Below are positions 35,039-43,511 of a stretch of DNA of 64,000 bases, in pieces. Location of the stretch: NCBI GenBank assembly GCA_049587755.1, contig JBAVEN010000048.1, positions 1 through 64,000 on the forward strand. Direction: 5' to 3'. Both the position numbers and the translations under genes were made by a program. Below the pieces are notes generated by a model, which was not told where the DNA came from, made no database searches, and saw only the letters and a program-made list of their open reading frames with translations. This stretch comes from Bog-375 sp049587755. Lineage in GTDB: Bacteria; Acidobacteriota; Terriglobia; Bryobacterales; Bryobacteraceae. How positions within the stretch are numbered: the stretch's first letter is position 1; every line of letters begins with the position of its first letter.

Positions 35039-35065
35039 AAATCTCTCCTGTGAGCGAAAACACCT

Positions 35066-35071
35066 ATTATA
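35066..35071 (-). promoter_or_regulatory. Candidate -10 hexamer of lysS
   Basis: A perfect TATAAT on the minus strand ends 27 bases before the lysS TTG. It leaves room for a short leader that includes the AGGAGAG site. The -35 is not clear. Confidence 0.4.
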
Positions 35072-35238
35072 AGGCTTCGGATTCTCGAATCCCCCGCGCC
35101 GCGGGCCCTCTGCATTTGTTCAGTGCTAAGATATTAAGGTCCGCTCGGCAAGCACTGAGGCGGAATCCGTGTCCTTTTATGTCCGGTCTTTGTTGGGCCC
35201 TGCTGGTCACTTCGTCTGCATCCGCCCGCTTGAGCCAG

Positions 35239-36792
35239 ATGTTCGCCAAGACGCCGTTTGCGGGCATTCACCAACTGGCGTGGTTCGACTGGGCCATGCT
35301 CATCCCCTACTTCACCCTGCTGGTAATTCTCTCCGTCTACGGCATTCATCGCTACGACATTATCCGCACCTACTTCAAGTACCGCAAGAACGCCACCGGC
35401 GAGCCGCCCCAGCGCTTTGAAAAGCTGCCGCCCGTGACCATCCAGTTGCCGCTGTTCAACGAGCGCTATGTCGTGGAACGTCTGATCGAGGACATCGTCA
35501 AGATCGACTATCCGAAGGAACTGCTGCAGATTCAGGTGCTCGACGATTCGACCGACGATACCGCGGCCTTTGCCGGCGCCCTGGTCGAGCGTTACCGCTC
35601 CCTCGGCTACCCCATCGAATATCATCACCGCAACAACCGCCACGGCTTCAAAGCCGGTGCCCTGCAGGAAGGCCTCCAATCCGCCACCGGCGAATTCGTG
35701 GCCGTGTTCGACGCCGACTTTTGCCCGCCGGCCGATTTCCTTATGCGCACCGTCCATTACTTCGCCGACCCTAAGGTGGGCGTAGTGCAGACGCGCTGGA
35801 GCTACATCAACCGCGATTACAACTTCCTCTCGGAAGTGGAAGCCATGCTGCTCGACGGGCATTTCATCCTCGAGCACGGCGCGCGGTCGCGGGCCGGCTA
35901 CTTCTTCAACTTCAACGGCACCGGCGGCATCCTGCGCCGCGCCATGATCGACGATGCGGGCGGCTGGCAGCACGACACACTCACCGAGGATTCCGACCTG
36001 AGCTACCGGGCGCAGCTCAAGGGCTGGCGCTTTGTCTATGTGCCCGGACTGGACTGCCCGTCGGAGCTGCCGGTCGATATACATGGGTTCCAGGTGCAGC
36101 AATCGCGGTGGGCCAAGGGCTTGACGCAGGTGGCCAAGAAACTGCTGCCGCGGCTGCTCAAAGCCGACATCCCGCCGCGCGTCAAGGCCGAAGCGTTCCT
36201 CCATCTCACTCCCAATATCAGTTACCCGCTGATGATCGTGGTTTCGGCGTTGATGCTGCCGGTGATGATCGTCCGCTTTTATATGGGAATCTGGCAGATG
36301 GTGTTCATCGACTTCCCTCTCATCGCGGCTACGTTCTGGTCGCTTTCGGCGTTTTACGTGATCGCGCAGCGCGAGCTGCACCCGAAGAACTGGAAGCGCT
36401 CCATTCTGATGCTCCCCATGCTCATGGCCGTGGGAGTCGCGCTGACAATCATTAATACGCGCGCCGTGCTGGAAGCGCTGTTCGGCGTGGAGACCGCCTT
36501 CGTCCGCACGCCGAAATATGCCATCGGCGATCATCCCGTGAAATTGGAAGTCAAAAAGTACCGCCGCCGCAGCGGCTGGCTGCCCTACATCGAGATCCTG
36601 GTCGGCACCTACTTCCTCTTCATGGTGGTCTTCGCCTTCCAAACTTACAATTTCCTGGCGACTCCTTTTCTCGTACTGTTCGTCTTCGGCTATTATTGGG
36701 CCGGCTTCGGCACCCTCTATCAGGAGCAGCAGGGACGCCTGCGCTGGCTGAAACAGCAGCGCCTGGCTCTCAACGCCGCCCGCCAAGGATAA
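35239..36792 (+). CDS. Cellulose synthase-like family 2 glycosyltransferase
   Basis: A membrane glycosyltransferase of about 517 residues. One N-terminal helix (WAMLIPYFTLLVILSVYGI) is followed by a GT-A catalytic domain and four or more C-terminal helices. The D,D,D,QxxRW signature of processive enzymes is complete: DDSTDD, VFDADF, TEDSDLSYR and QQSRWAKG. Such proteins make beta-linked polysaccharide, for example mannan or glucan, or transfer sugar to lipid. The start is uncertain: ATG 35239 lies just before the first helix, TTG 35230 and ATG 35179 are in frame, and none has a good ribosome-binding site. No bcs genes are adjacent, so the product is unknown. Confidence 0.87.
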   Translation: MFAKTPFAGIHQLAWFDWAMLIPYFTLLVILSVYGIHRYDIIRTYFKYRKNATGEPPQRFEKLPPVTIQLPLFNERYVVERLIEDIVKIDYPKELLQIQVLDDSTDDTAAFAGALVERYRSLGYPIEYHHRNNRHGFKAGALQEGLQSATGEFVAVFDADFCPPADFLMRTVHYFADPKVGVVQTRWSYINRDYNFLSEVEAMLLDGHFILEHGARSRAGYFFNFNGTGGILRRAMIDDAGGWQHDTLTEDSDLSYRAQLKGWRFVYVPGLDCPSELPVDIHGFQVQQSRWAKGLTQVAKKLLPRLLKADIPPRVKAEAFLHLTPNISYPLMIVVSALMLPVMIVRFYMGIWQMVFIDFPLIAATFWSLSAFYVIAQRELHPKNWKRSILMLPMLMAVGVALTIINTRAVLEALFGVETAFVRTPKYAIGDHPVKLEVKKYRRRSGWLPYIEILVGTYFLFMVVFAFQTYNFLATPFLVLFVFGYYWAGFGTLYQEQQGRLRWLKQQRLALNAARQG

Positions 36793-37463
36793 TAGTGAGG
36801 CGGGTCCCCGACCTGCCAACGCCGGGCAAAGCCCAGCCCGCGTTTCCGCGTCACCACTCGGTCACCACTTCTTCCTCCCCGCTAACTCAATCACTTAGCC
36901 CCAAACTCGCCACTCCAATCCTTGACACACCCCGTATCCTGGAATTGGGACGGTGGCGCAATGCTCCGCTGCTCGTCCTTTCTTGCTGGCCAGCAAGCGT
37001 TGCACTTAGTTGGTACTGAACTTCCGGCGCCCGTGAAAGGCATGCGGGGTCCCCCATGGGCTGGACTCCCGACGGAAGACGTTGGATTCTGGAATCCATA
37101 ACCGCCGGCGGTAAACGGATAGCGATGATTGCCGCCCGCCGGATAACAGAGAGTAAGGAACGAATCGACCTGATATTGTCCGCCATATAGCGGGCTCACA
37201 TCAACGTAGTTACTACTCAAACCATTGGGTGGCCGCACGCACGGCGATAAGTCCGAAGCCCGGCCGCCCGCAACGTATCTCTCCACTTTTTCACCTTAGC
37301 CTCAAGCCCGTAGTGTGCCCATACGGGATCCAAAGCAAATCGAGCTTATCTTGTTCCGCGCGCTAGCGGCGCCGGCAATGTGCTCGCGGTCCCTGCGCTA
37401 CCATATGCGGTGGATTTCATGCCCGGACGCCCTTTCCGTTCGCGGCATCGGGGAGACCGACCG
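36793..37463. other. Intergenic region with possible decayed minus-strand coding sequence
   Basis: This 671-base gap holds a family C-like hairpin at 36799-36822. On the minus strand a frame at about 36891-37286 includes a peptide-like stretch (SPLYGGQYQVDSFLTLCYPA) with a protein-like composition but no recognised family and no ribosome-binding site. It may be a gene remnant. Nothing else is recognised. Confidence 0.4.
36799..36822. repeat. Family C-like hairpin, copy 2
   Basis: GGCGGGT then ACCTGCC with an imperfect stem over CCCCG, ending in the CTGCCAACGCC also seen at 32010-32023. It lies just after the glycosyltransferase stop and may end transcription. Confidence 0.5.
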
Positions 37464-39074
37464 ATGACCACTGGCTTTACGCGCCGCCAATTCGCCCGCG
37501 CCGGCGCCACGGCGGGTTTGGCGGCTTTGCTGCCGCGCGGCGTATTTAGCGCGCCCACTGTCAACCGCCATGCTCTCATCCGCGCCGAGGACGAAATCGG
37601 CCTGGTCCGCCCGGAGTTTCATTCTCACTTCGCCGAGCACCTGGGCTCCTGCGTCTATGGCGGCATTTGGGTCGGCCCCAAGTCGCCCATCGAAAACGTG
37701 GAGGGCTACCGCAAGGCGGCGGTGGATTACCTGAAAGAATTGGGCGTGCCTGCCCTGCGCTGGCCCGGCGGCTGCTACGCTGACGACTATCATTGGCGGG
37801 AAGGCATCGGCCCGGCGGCGCGCCGCCCCAAGCGCGTCAACATCCACTGGGGCAATTACGTCGAAGACAACAGCTTCGGCACCCACGAATTCATCCGCTT
37901 TTGCCGGCTGATCGGCGCTGAACCGTATTTCGCCGCCAATGTCGGCTCGGGATCGCCGCGCGAGATGCGCGACTGGATCGAGTATTGCAATTTCCCCTCC
38001 GGCAGCGCGCTCGCTGACGAGCGTGCCGCCAACGGCTCGCCCGAGCCGTTCCGCGTCAAGTATTGGGGCGTGGGCAACGAACTGTGGGGCTGCGGCGGCA
38101 ACTTCCGGCCGGATGGCGCCGGCGCCGAATTCCGCCGTTTCGCCAGTTACGCGCGCACCTTCGGCGATACCAAGCCATTCCTGATTGGCTGCGGCCCGGG
38201 CGGCAACGACTCGCGATGGACGCGCGGATTCATGGACGCGCTGGCCGGCAGCCGCCTGCCCGACGGCTACTCGTTGCACTATTACGTAAATGGCAGCGAT
38301 CCGCCGCTGGACTTCACACCCGCGGCCGCGATGGAGCAACTGATCATCTTCCCGCGCATGGAGCAGGCGATCGTCGAGCAGCGCGCCTTGCTCGATGGCT
38401 ACGACCATGGCCGCGGCATCGGGCTGTTTCTGGACGAATGGGGCGTGTGGGACCGCATCCCCAAAAAGGACCAGGACCGCTACGGCGCCTTGTGGCAGCA
38501 ATCCACCATGCGCAGCGCGGTGGCTGCCGGCCTGGGCTTGAACATTTTCAACCGCCAGGCCGACAAACTGTACATGTGCAACATCGCGCAGATGGTCAAC
38601 GTGCTGCAATCGGTTCTTCTGACCGATGGGCCGGAAGGCAAGAACTGCGTGCGCACCACAACCTATTACGCCTTCATGCTGTTCAAGCCGCACCGTGGCA
38701 AGACGGCCGTGCCCGTCGACGCCGGCGTCCCCATGGGACGATTTGTTACGGGAAACCCCCTGCAGATGTCCGAGTATACGCCCCCGATGCCGGAGCTCTC
38801 CATCTCCGCTTCCCGCAGCGCCACCGAGCTGGCGGTGAGCCTGGTGAACCCGCGCGCCGGCAAGGATTTCGAAGTCGAATGCGCGCTGCGCGGCGTCAAA
38901 GCCAAGCGCGGCCGGGCGCAGATCCTGCACGCCTTCGATCTCAACGCCTGCAACAGCTTCGACCATCCCGACCGCGTGACCATCCAACCGCAAGAGGTTG
39001 CCGTGGAACCGGACCGGATGCGGATCATGCTCCCGGCGATGTCGGTGGCCACGGTGACGCTCGACGTGGAGTAA
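37464..39074 (+). CDS. Exported alpha-L-arabinofuranosidase, glycoside hydrolase family 51
   Basis: A 536-residue retaining arabinofuranosidase that releases L-arabinose from arabinan or arabinoxylan. It begins with a twin-arginine-type signal (TRRQFARAG, hydrophobic stretch, cleavage near residue 30), so it is probably exported folded. The (beta/alpha)8 domain shows LRWPGGCYADDYHW near residue 93, the acid/base Glu206 in GVGNELWG and the nucleophile Glu325 in LFLDEWGVW; a C-terminal beta-sandwich follows. ATG 37464 is the start because it opens the signal peptide; the frame upstream is not signal-like. It points to plant polymer use together with the OprB-like porin downstream. Confidence 0.92.
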   Translation: MTTGFTRRQFARAGATAGLAALLPRGVFSAPTVNRHALIRAEDEIGLVRPEFHSHFAEHLGSCVYGGIWVGPKSPIENVEGYRKAAVDYLKELGVPALRWPGGCYADDYHWREGIGPAARRPKRVNIHWGNYVEDNSFGTHEFIRFCRLIGAEPYFAANVGSGSPREMRDWIEYCNFPSGSALADERAANGSPEPFRVKYWGVGNELWGCGGNFRPDGAGAEFRRFASYARTFGDTKPFLIGCGPGGNDSRWTRGFMDALAGSRLPDGYSLHYYVNGSDPPLDFTPAAAMEQLIIFPRMEQAIVEQRALLDGYDHGRGIGLFLDEWGVWDRIPKKDQDRYGALWQQSTMRSAVAAGLGLNIFNRQADKLYMCNIAQMVNVLQSVLLTDGPEGKNCVRTTTYYAFMLFKPHRGKTAVPVDAGVPMGRFVTGNPLQMSEYTPPMPELSISASRSATELAVSLVNPRAGKDFEVECALRGVKAKRGRAQILHAFDLNACNSFDHPDRVTIQPQEVAVEPDRMRIMLPAMSVATVTLDVE

Positions 39075-39083
39075 GCAGATCTC

Positions 39084-39195
39084 GTGGCGCACGCACTCGT
39101 GCGTGCCGTGTCGGCACTCATGCCGACACCGGTTCGTACGGCCAGAAGGCTTCGCGCCGAGTGGCGACCGCGGCACGCAAGAAGTCATTCTTGCG
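39084..39195. repeat. Palindromic repeat, family D, copy 2, with hairpin terminator
   Basis: The left arm (GTGGCGCACGCACT then GTGCGTGCCGTG, 39084-39110) and the inner hairpin GTGTCGGCA with TGCCGACAC match the copy at 33365-33478, but the right part differs. It ends in CGCAAGAA paired with TTCTTGCG (39176-39195), a perfect 8-bp hairpin followed by three T. The region lies between convergent genes. Confidence 0.8.
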
Positions 39196-39196
39196 T

Positions 39197-40873
39197 TTAG
39201 GGGCCCAGCACCCTGCTGCCGAGCGAGCACAGTGTCTTGCCATCCGGCTCTACCACGTAAGCCGTAATGGATGCGGGGCCGGACGGCACGTATCCCATCC
39301 ATCTTCCGGCAGCCACCGGCGCGACTCCTGCGATGGTGCCCGCCGGATCGGCGAAGACCACGAAGCCCGGGCTCGCGCTGGCGCCTGGGTACCTACCCTG
39401 GCCGGAGAGGCGCCACCCAGGCTGCGGAGGCTCGGTCACGGGCGTCGCCTCCTCAAAACTGCCCTGGCAGGCGCCGGGATTGCGGTCGATGGAGAACCGC
39501 GAAGCGAGCGGCAGCCCCGGCCAGTGCGTCCATCGCTCGGTGAAAATCGAGAGCCGATAGGCCCGCAAATAGTCCACCGCGGGCGCAGCCTCGGCGGCCG
39601 AGCGGAACACCGACAGCCACGCCGTGGGATCGGACACGCCATCGGCCACCGCCGCTTCGCCGAGATGGAATCCGGCGCCGAATCGAGCCGCTTCTCGCAG
39701 TTTGGCCGGCTGGTGGATAGCGACGCCAAACAACAGCGCTGCGCACACCATCGCGTGGGGCGCCGGCGCATGCCAGCAGCGCAACCGCGGCCACGCCAGA
39801 ATGAGCAGGCACACCCAGAAAATGTACGGCGGCGTTATATAGCGCGAACGGAACGCGGCATCGAGCGGCAGGTGCCCCCGCCCGCTGGCTATGGCAAAGG
39901 ACGCGGCCGCTACGAAGAGTGCGAAATGCGCCACCACCGCCTGCTCGCTGCTGAACCGTTCCCGGTTCCTCCAAAGTGAGACCCATGCGCCGGCGGCGCC
40001 GGCCAGCAACGCCGCTCCCGCCAGGGCCGTCGCGATCACAGCCACACGAGCTCCCGCGCCCAGCGAGGCCACCAGCGGAACCAAGGGCGAGCCCAGGTTC
40101 GCCAGCGCGAACACCATCATACGCGCGATAGGCACGGCTCCATCCAGCTTGCTGGCGTGCCAGCCGTGGAAGTAAAGCGCGGGAAGCAGAACGGCGCCCC
40201 CGGCCGCCAGAGCCAGGCCGGGCCGCGGAACTTTCAGCCACACGGCGGTCAGCAACAGCACGGGCCAGATGAAAATGCCGTTGGCCATTGAATAAGTGCA
40301 GACAACCGCCAGCAGCAGGCTGGCGGCGAACCACGCGCGGCGGCGCGTTGCATAGGCCGCTGCCGCGCTGCGGAGCAAGGCGAACAACGCCGCGGCGCCG
40401 GCGGCGTACACCATGAAAAACTGCACTTGAAACCCCCAGTAAAAGTTCAAGGCCTGCTGCGCGGAAAACAGGCAGCATACGATGGCGGCGCCCAGCACCG
40501 GGTCCTGATGGCGATCGCGCACCGTGCCGCGCCTGGCGAGGCGCCATAACAGCAGCGCCAGCAGCGCCTGCAATGCGAACGACGACACCAGCAGAAACCA
40601 GCGCCGGCCGTCGAACGCCAGGTGATCGATCGCAAACAGCACCCGCGGGGCGGCAATGCGGTGATCGTTGTGCAGCGCGAAAAACCAAGGCAGGCTGTAG
40701 CCCTGCCGCAGATAGCTCAGCCACGTGTCCCATTCGTCTTCGTATGGTAGTGCGCTATAGCCCGCCACGGTCGCGGCGATGGTGGTGAGCAGCGTCCACA
40801 CCGCCAGCACCCACGCCAGCAGGTTCAGCGGACGCAAGGTGCGCGGCGGGCCCACGCCGTCGGCCTGGTTCAA
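39197..40873 (-). CDS. Polytopic membrane protein of unknown function
   Basis: A 558-residue protein with about ten to eleven membrane helices (first LLAWVLAVWTLLTTIAATVA near residue 20) and a soluble C-terminal part of about 150 residues. The first loop has YEDEWDTWLSY and then HNDHRIAAPRVLF, acidic residues in a position reminiscent of GT-C glycosyltransferases or mannosyltransferase-like proteins, but no named family is certain. The C-terminal part (GYVPSGPASITAYVVEPDGK) looks beta-rich and periplasmic. The gene is single, convergent with the arabinofuranosidase. A cell-surface glycan role is a guess. Confidence 0.75.
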   Translation of the reverse strand: MNQADGVGPPRTLRPLNLLAWVLAVWTLLTTIAATVAGYSALPYEDEWDTWLSYLRQGYSLPWFFALHNDHRIAAPRVLFAIDHLAFDGRRWFLLVSSFALQALLALLLWRLARRGTVRDRHQDPVLGAAIVCCLFSAQQALNFYWGFQVQFFMVYAAGAAALFALLRSAAAAYATRRRAWFAASLLLAVVCTYSMANGIFIWPVLLLTAVWLKVPRPGLALAAGGAVLLPALYFHGWHASKLDGAVPIARMMVFALANLGSPLVPLVASLGAGARVAVIATALAGAALLAGAAGAWVSLWRNRERFSSEQAVVAHFALFVAAASFAIASGRGHLPLDAAFRSRYITPPYIFWVCLLILAWPRLRCWHAPAPHAMVCAALLFGVAIHQPAKLREAARFGAGFHLGEAAVADGVSDPTAWLSVFRSAAEAAPAVDYLRAYRLSIFTERWTHWPGLPLASRFSIDRNPGACQGSFEEATPVTEPPQPGWRLSGQGRYPGASASPGFVVFADPAGTIAGVAPVAAGRWMGYVPSGPASITAYVVEPDGKTLCSLGSRVLGP

Positions 40874-41353
40874 TGGGCCGCTCCGAAGAGGCCCACGAGC
40901 GTTGTCCCTCGCGCGGGCGCCATGGCGGCCAGCGCGCGCACGCTTCGCAGCGATTCCCCCATCATCCGTCGGACCTCAGTACGAATATAACAACCGGCAG
41001 GCGAGAAATGCCGGCCTGATGTGTGTGACCAGGACGCGCGCCTGCCACTTTCATGCCGCGGCGCGCTGACGATGCGTTGAATAAGACCAACGCCTCCGAG
41101 ATGGATCGTTGGTTGCACCGGCGTCTGGGAACAGTTGAAGCTTTACATTCGCAACCACTCGCATGCGGAATTCACCCACGGCATGTGCGAGGAATGCGCT
41201 GCTCGCTTCATTCGAGAAGAGGGTGCCCGTGAGTCGTAATAAGTCCGTAATAAACTCGAACTCCGGGTATCGCCTGGAGAAGGACGGCAGTGTACAATTA
41301 TCTAGAACCTTCCACACTGGCCGACGCTTGTTGGCGATCAATCGGGAACCGCG
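40874..41353 (+). other. Intergenic region containing one gene remnant
   Basis: This 480-base gap lies between the divergent membrane protein and OprB-like genes. It contains the decayed sensor/regulator tail at 41126-41239. A TAGAAC hexamer near 41303 is a weak promoter candidate for the porin. Nothing else is recognised. Confidence 0.6.
41126..41239 (+). pseudogene. Remnant of a sensor/response-regulator C-terminal cysteine module
   Basis: An in-frame stretch of 37 codons ending in TAA reads WEQLKLYIRNHSHAEFTHG followed by MCEECAARF. This matches the C-terminal module found after receiver or PAS domains, where a VEQYIxxHS helix is followed by FSHGxCPxC. The upstream CAxCKxIRD part of the module and any receiver domain are missing, and there is no start codon, so it is a decayed 3' fragment. 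Confidence 0.65.
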
Positions 41354-42739
41354 ATGAATCCATGGAAAGCGCTGCTTGCGGCCAGTCTGATGTCGTTGTT
41401 GCCAGCCGCGGCGAGCGCGCAACAAACCGCCGACCAACCGGATGCCGCGGCCAGCAGCGCAACTCCCGCTGCGCCCGAGAGCTGGAACCTGTATTACCAG
41501 GCAACCTCCATTGGCGATGAGCATGGCACTTTCTACGCACCGTACACAGGACCGCTGAGCCTTCGCGACTATCCCGAGCACAACGTCTCGCTGACGACGA
41601 CGCTATTCTTCACCGCGCGCCTTACCGCCAACACCCAGCTCATCTTCGATCCGGAGGTCGCGGGCGGCAGAGGATTCAGCGGCGTCAGCGGCATCGCCAA
41701 TCCGCCCAACGGCGAGCTTCCGCGCGTGGCCACCGCAACGCCCAAGCCGTATATCGCACGCCTCTTCGTCGCCCACGATTTTGCTTTCGGCCGCGAGCAA
41801 GAGCAGGTGGAAAGCGACGTCAACCAACTCGCGGGCGAGCGCCCGATGACACGTTACTCCATTTACGCGGGCCGCTTCTCGGTCACCGATTACTTCGATA
41901 ACAACGAATACACTCACGATCCGCGCGAGCAGTTCATGGCGTGGGGCGTGATGTACAACGGCGCGTGGGATTATCCGGCCGATACACGCGGCTACACTTG
42001 GGGCCTGGTGCAGGAGCTGCATACCCGCCACTGGGCGTTCCGCTACGCCATCACTGCGGAGCCGAGAGTGGCCAACGGACCGCAGTTCGACCGCCGCCTG
42101 TTCCGCGACCACGGCCAGACGTTCGAAGCGGAGCGCCGCTATTCGCTGGGCGATCGCGCCGGCGCGCTGCGCCTCATGGGCTACGCCAACCGCGCCGACG
42201 CTGGAACCTATGCCACCGCGCTGCGCCTGGGCGCCGAAACAGGCACGACGCCCGATGTTGTGGCGACCCGCCGCCCGGGAACGCTGAAGTACGGGCTGGG
42301 AGTGAACACAGAGCAGGAGATCACACACGACGTGGGCGTCTTCATCCGCCTCGGCTGGAACGACGGCGAGACCGAGAGCTTCGCCTTCACCGCCGTCGAC
42401 CGGCTGGCCAGCGGCGGTGTATCGGTCAAAGGCACGCGCTGGAGGCGGAAGAACGATGTGGTGGCCACCTCGCTCACCGCCAGCGGCATTTCCGGCGTGC
42501 ACGCGCGCTACCTAGCGCGCGGCGGGCTGGACTTTCTGGTCGGCGATGGCCGCCTGAACTACGCTCCCGAGTACGTCTGGGAATCGTATTACAGCGCCCG
42601 GGTGCTCCCCGGGCTCTACGCAACCTTCGATCTGCAGCACGACACCAACCTGGCCTTCAATCACGACCGGGGACCGGTCTGGATCCCGGCCATTCGACTG
42701 CACATGGAATTCGGCCTCAAGCCCCGCAAGGCCGAGTGA
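41354..42739 (+). CDS. OprB-family carbohydrate-selective porin
   Basis: A 461-residue outer-membrane protein. A signal peptide (LLAASLMSLLPAAASAQ) is followed by WNLYYQATSIGDEHG, the usual first strand of OprB porins, and later GLGVNTEQEITHDVGVFIRL, GWNDGETESFAFTAVDRLA and FLVGDGRLNYAPE, all characteristic of the family; the chain ends in a strand (AIRLHMEFGLKPRKAE). It forms a trimeric barrel for sugar uptake. Together with the arabinofuranosidase 2.3 kb upstream it suggests a carbohydrate uptake role, but the genes are not an operon. Confidence 0.9.
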   Translation: MNPWKALLAASLMSLLPAAASAQQTADQPDAAASSATPAAPESWNLYYQATSIGDEHGTFYAPYTGPLSLRDYPEHNVSLTTTLFFTARLTANTQLIFDPEVAGGRGFSGVSGIANPPNGELPRVATATPKPYIARLFVAHDFAFGREQEQVESDVNQLAGERPMTRYSIYAGRFSVTDYFDNNEYTHDPREQFMAWGVMYNGAWDYPADTRGYTWGLVQELHTRHWAFRYAITAEPRVANGPQFDRRLFRDHGQTFEAERRYSLGDRAGALRLMGYANRADAGTYATALRLGAETGTTPDVVATRRPGTLKYGLGVNTEQEITHDVGVFIRLGWNDGETESFAFTAVDRLASGGVSVKGTRWRRKNDVVATSLTASGISGVHARYLARGGLDFLVGDGRLNYAPEYVWESYYSARVLPGLYATFDLQHDTNLAFNHDRGPVWIPAIRLHMEFGLKPRKAE

Positions 42740-42767
42740 GTCTCGCGTACTTGCGGGCGCTGCCGGT

Positions 42768-43385
42768 CTAGTGCATGATCTCGAGGAATGTGCCCGTGGA
42801 CGCATCCAGGAACACCGAAAAGCTCGACGTGCTTACCGATTCTCCCCAGATCACGCGCCACGCCGGATGGGCGAACTTGCTGGTTTTTTCGAGCACATAG
42901 ATGACGGGCTGCCCGGGGGTCTTCTTCTCGAAAGCTTCCTCTTTGCCTTTGGCCGTGGCCAACGCGGCATCGGTGTCGATTTTGACGTCCGCAATCAGGA
43001 AAGGTGTGGTCTCGCCGTGCCCACCACCCGAGTAAGCTTGCTCGCTGCCGGCGAAAACTCCCTTGTGGATGGTGTCCCCCTGGTCGGCCGCATACCAGGT
43101 GAACGAATGCGACGCCGCGCGCTGCTCGGAAGTGAACACAGCCTCCCATCCGCCGGACTTGCCGGGCTGGTCGGCCACGCCGTCCTCGCGCATGCTGTCC
43201 AGTTTCAGCACCGCCACATCGGCAGCCCAGGTGCGCGCCACCTGGTACATCTTGAACAGAGCGCTCTGGCCGGTGATCGGCTCGGGCTTAGCTTCTTCTT
43301 GCTTGGCCGCCGTGGGCGGCGCGGGTTGTTCGGAGCAGCCGGCTAGAAGGAGGCCGGCGGCGAGTATCGTAAGCAAAGGTTTCAT
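42768..43385 (-). CDS. Lipoprotein of unknown function
   Basis: A 205-residue protein with a clear lipoprotein signal (LLTILAAGLLLAGCSEQP; lipobox LAGC, Cys near residue 17). A proline/lysine/glutamate-rich linker of about 20 residues precedes a globular domain with SALFKMYQVARTWAADVAVL near residue 42 and a C-terminal WRVIWGESVSTSSFSVFLDA segment resembling small PepSY-like or cystatin-like sheets. The start at 43385 fits the signal peptide; TAAAAT lies 11 bases upstream and no Shine-Dalgarno site is visible. It converges on the OprB-like gene. Confidence 0.8.
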   Translation of the reverse strand: MKPLLTILAAGLLLAGCSEQPAPPTAAKQEEAKPEPITGQSALFKMYQVARTWAADVAVLKLDSMREDGVADQPGKSGGWEAVFTSEQRAASHSFTWYAADQGDTIHKGVFAGSEQAYSGGGHGETTPFLIADVKIDTDAALATAKGKEEAFEKKTPGQPVIYVLEKTSKFAHPAWRVIWGESVSTSSFSVFLDASTGTFLEIMH

Positions 43386-43396
43386 GTGAAAGAGCC

Positions 43397-43402
43397 ATTT
43401 TA
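43397..43402 (-). promoter_or_regulatory. Candidate -10 hexamer of the lipoprotein gene
   Basis: TAAAAT on the minus strand ends 11 bases before the ATG at 43385, the same spacing as at aceE. It predicts a very short leader. Confidence 0.4.
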
Positions 43403-43511
43403 ACCGATCCGGAAGGCCCGCCGCCCATTCGAGGGGAATGCGGGCGCGGATCTCCACAAGGATGGCCGGTTCAATCGCCGTTCAGCGCCGTTGTCAGGCG
43501 CCGATATACGC

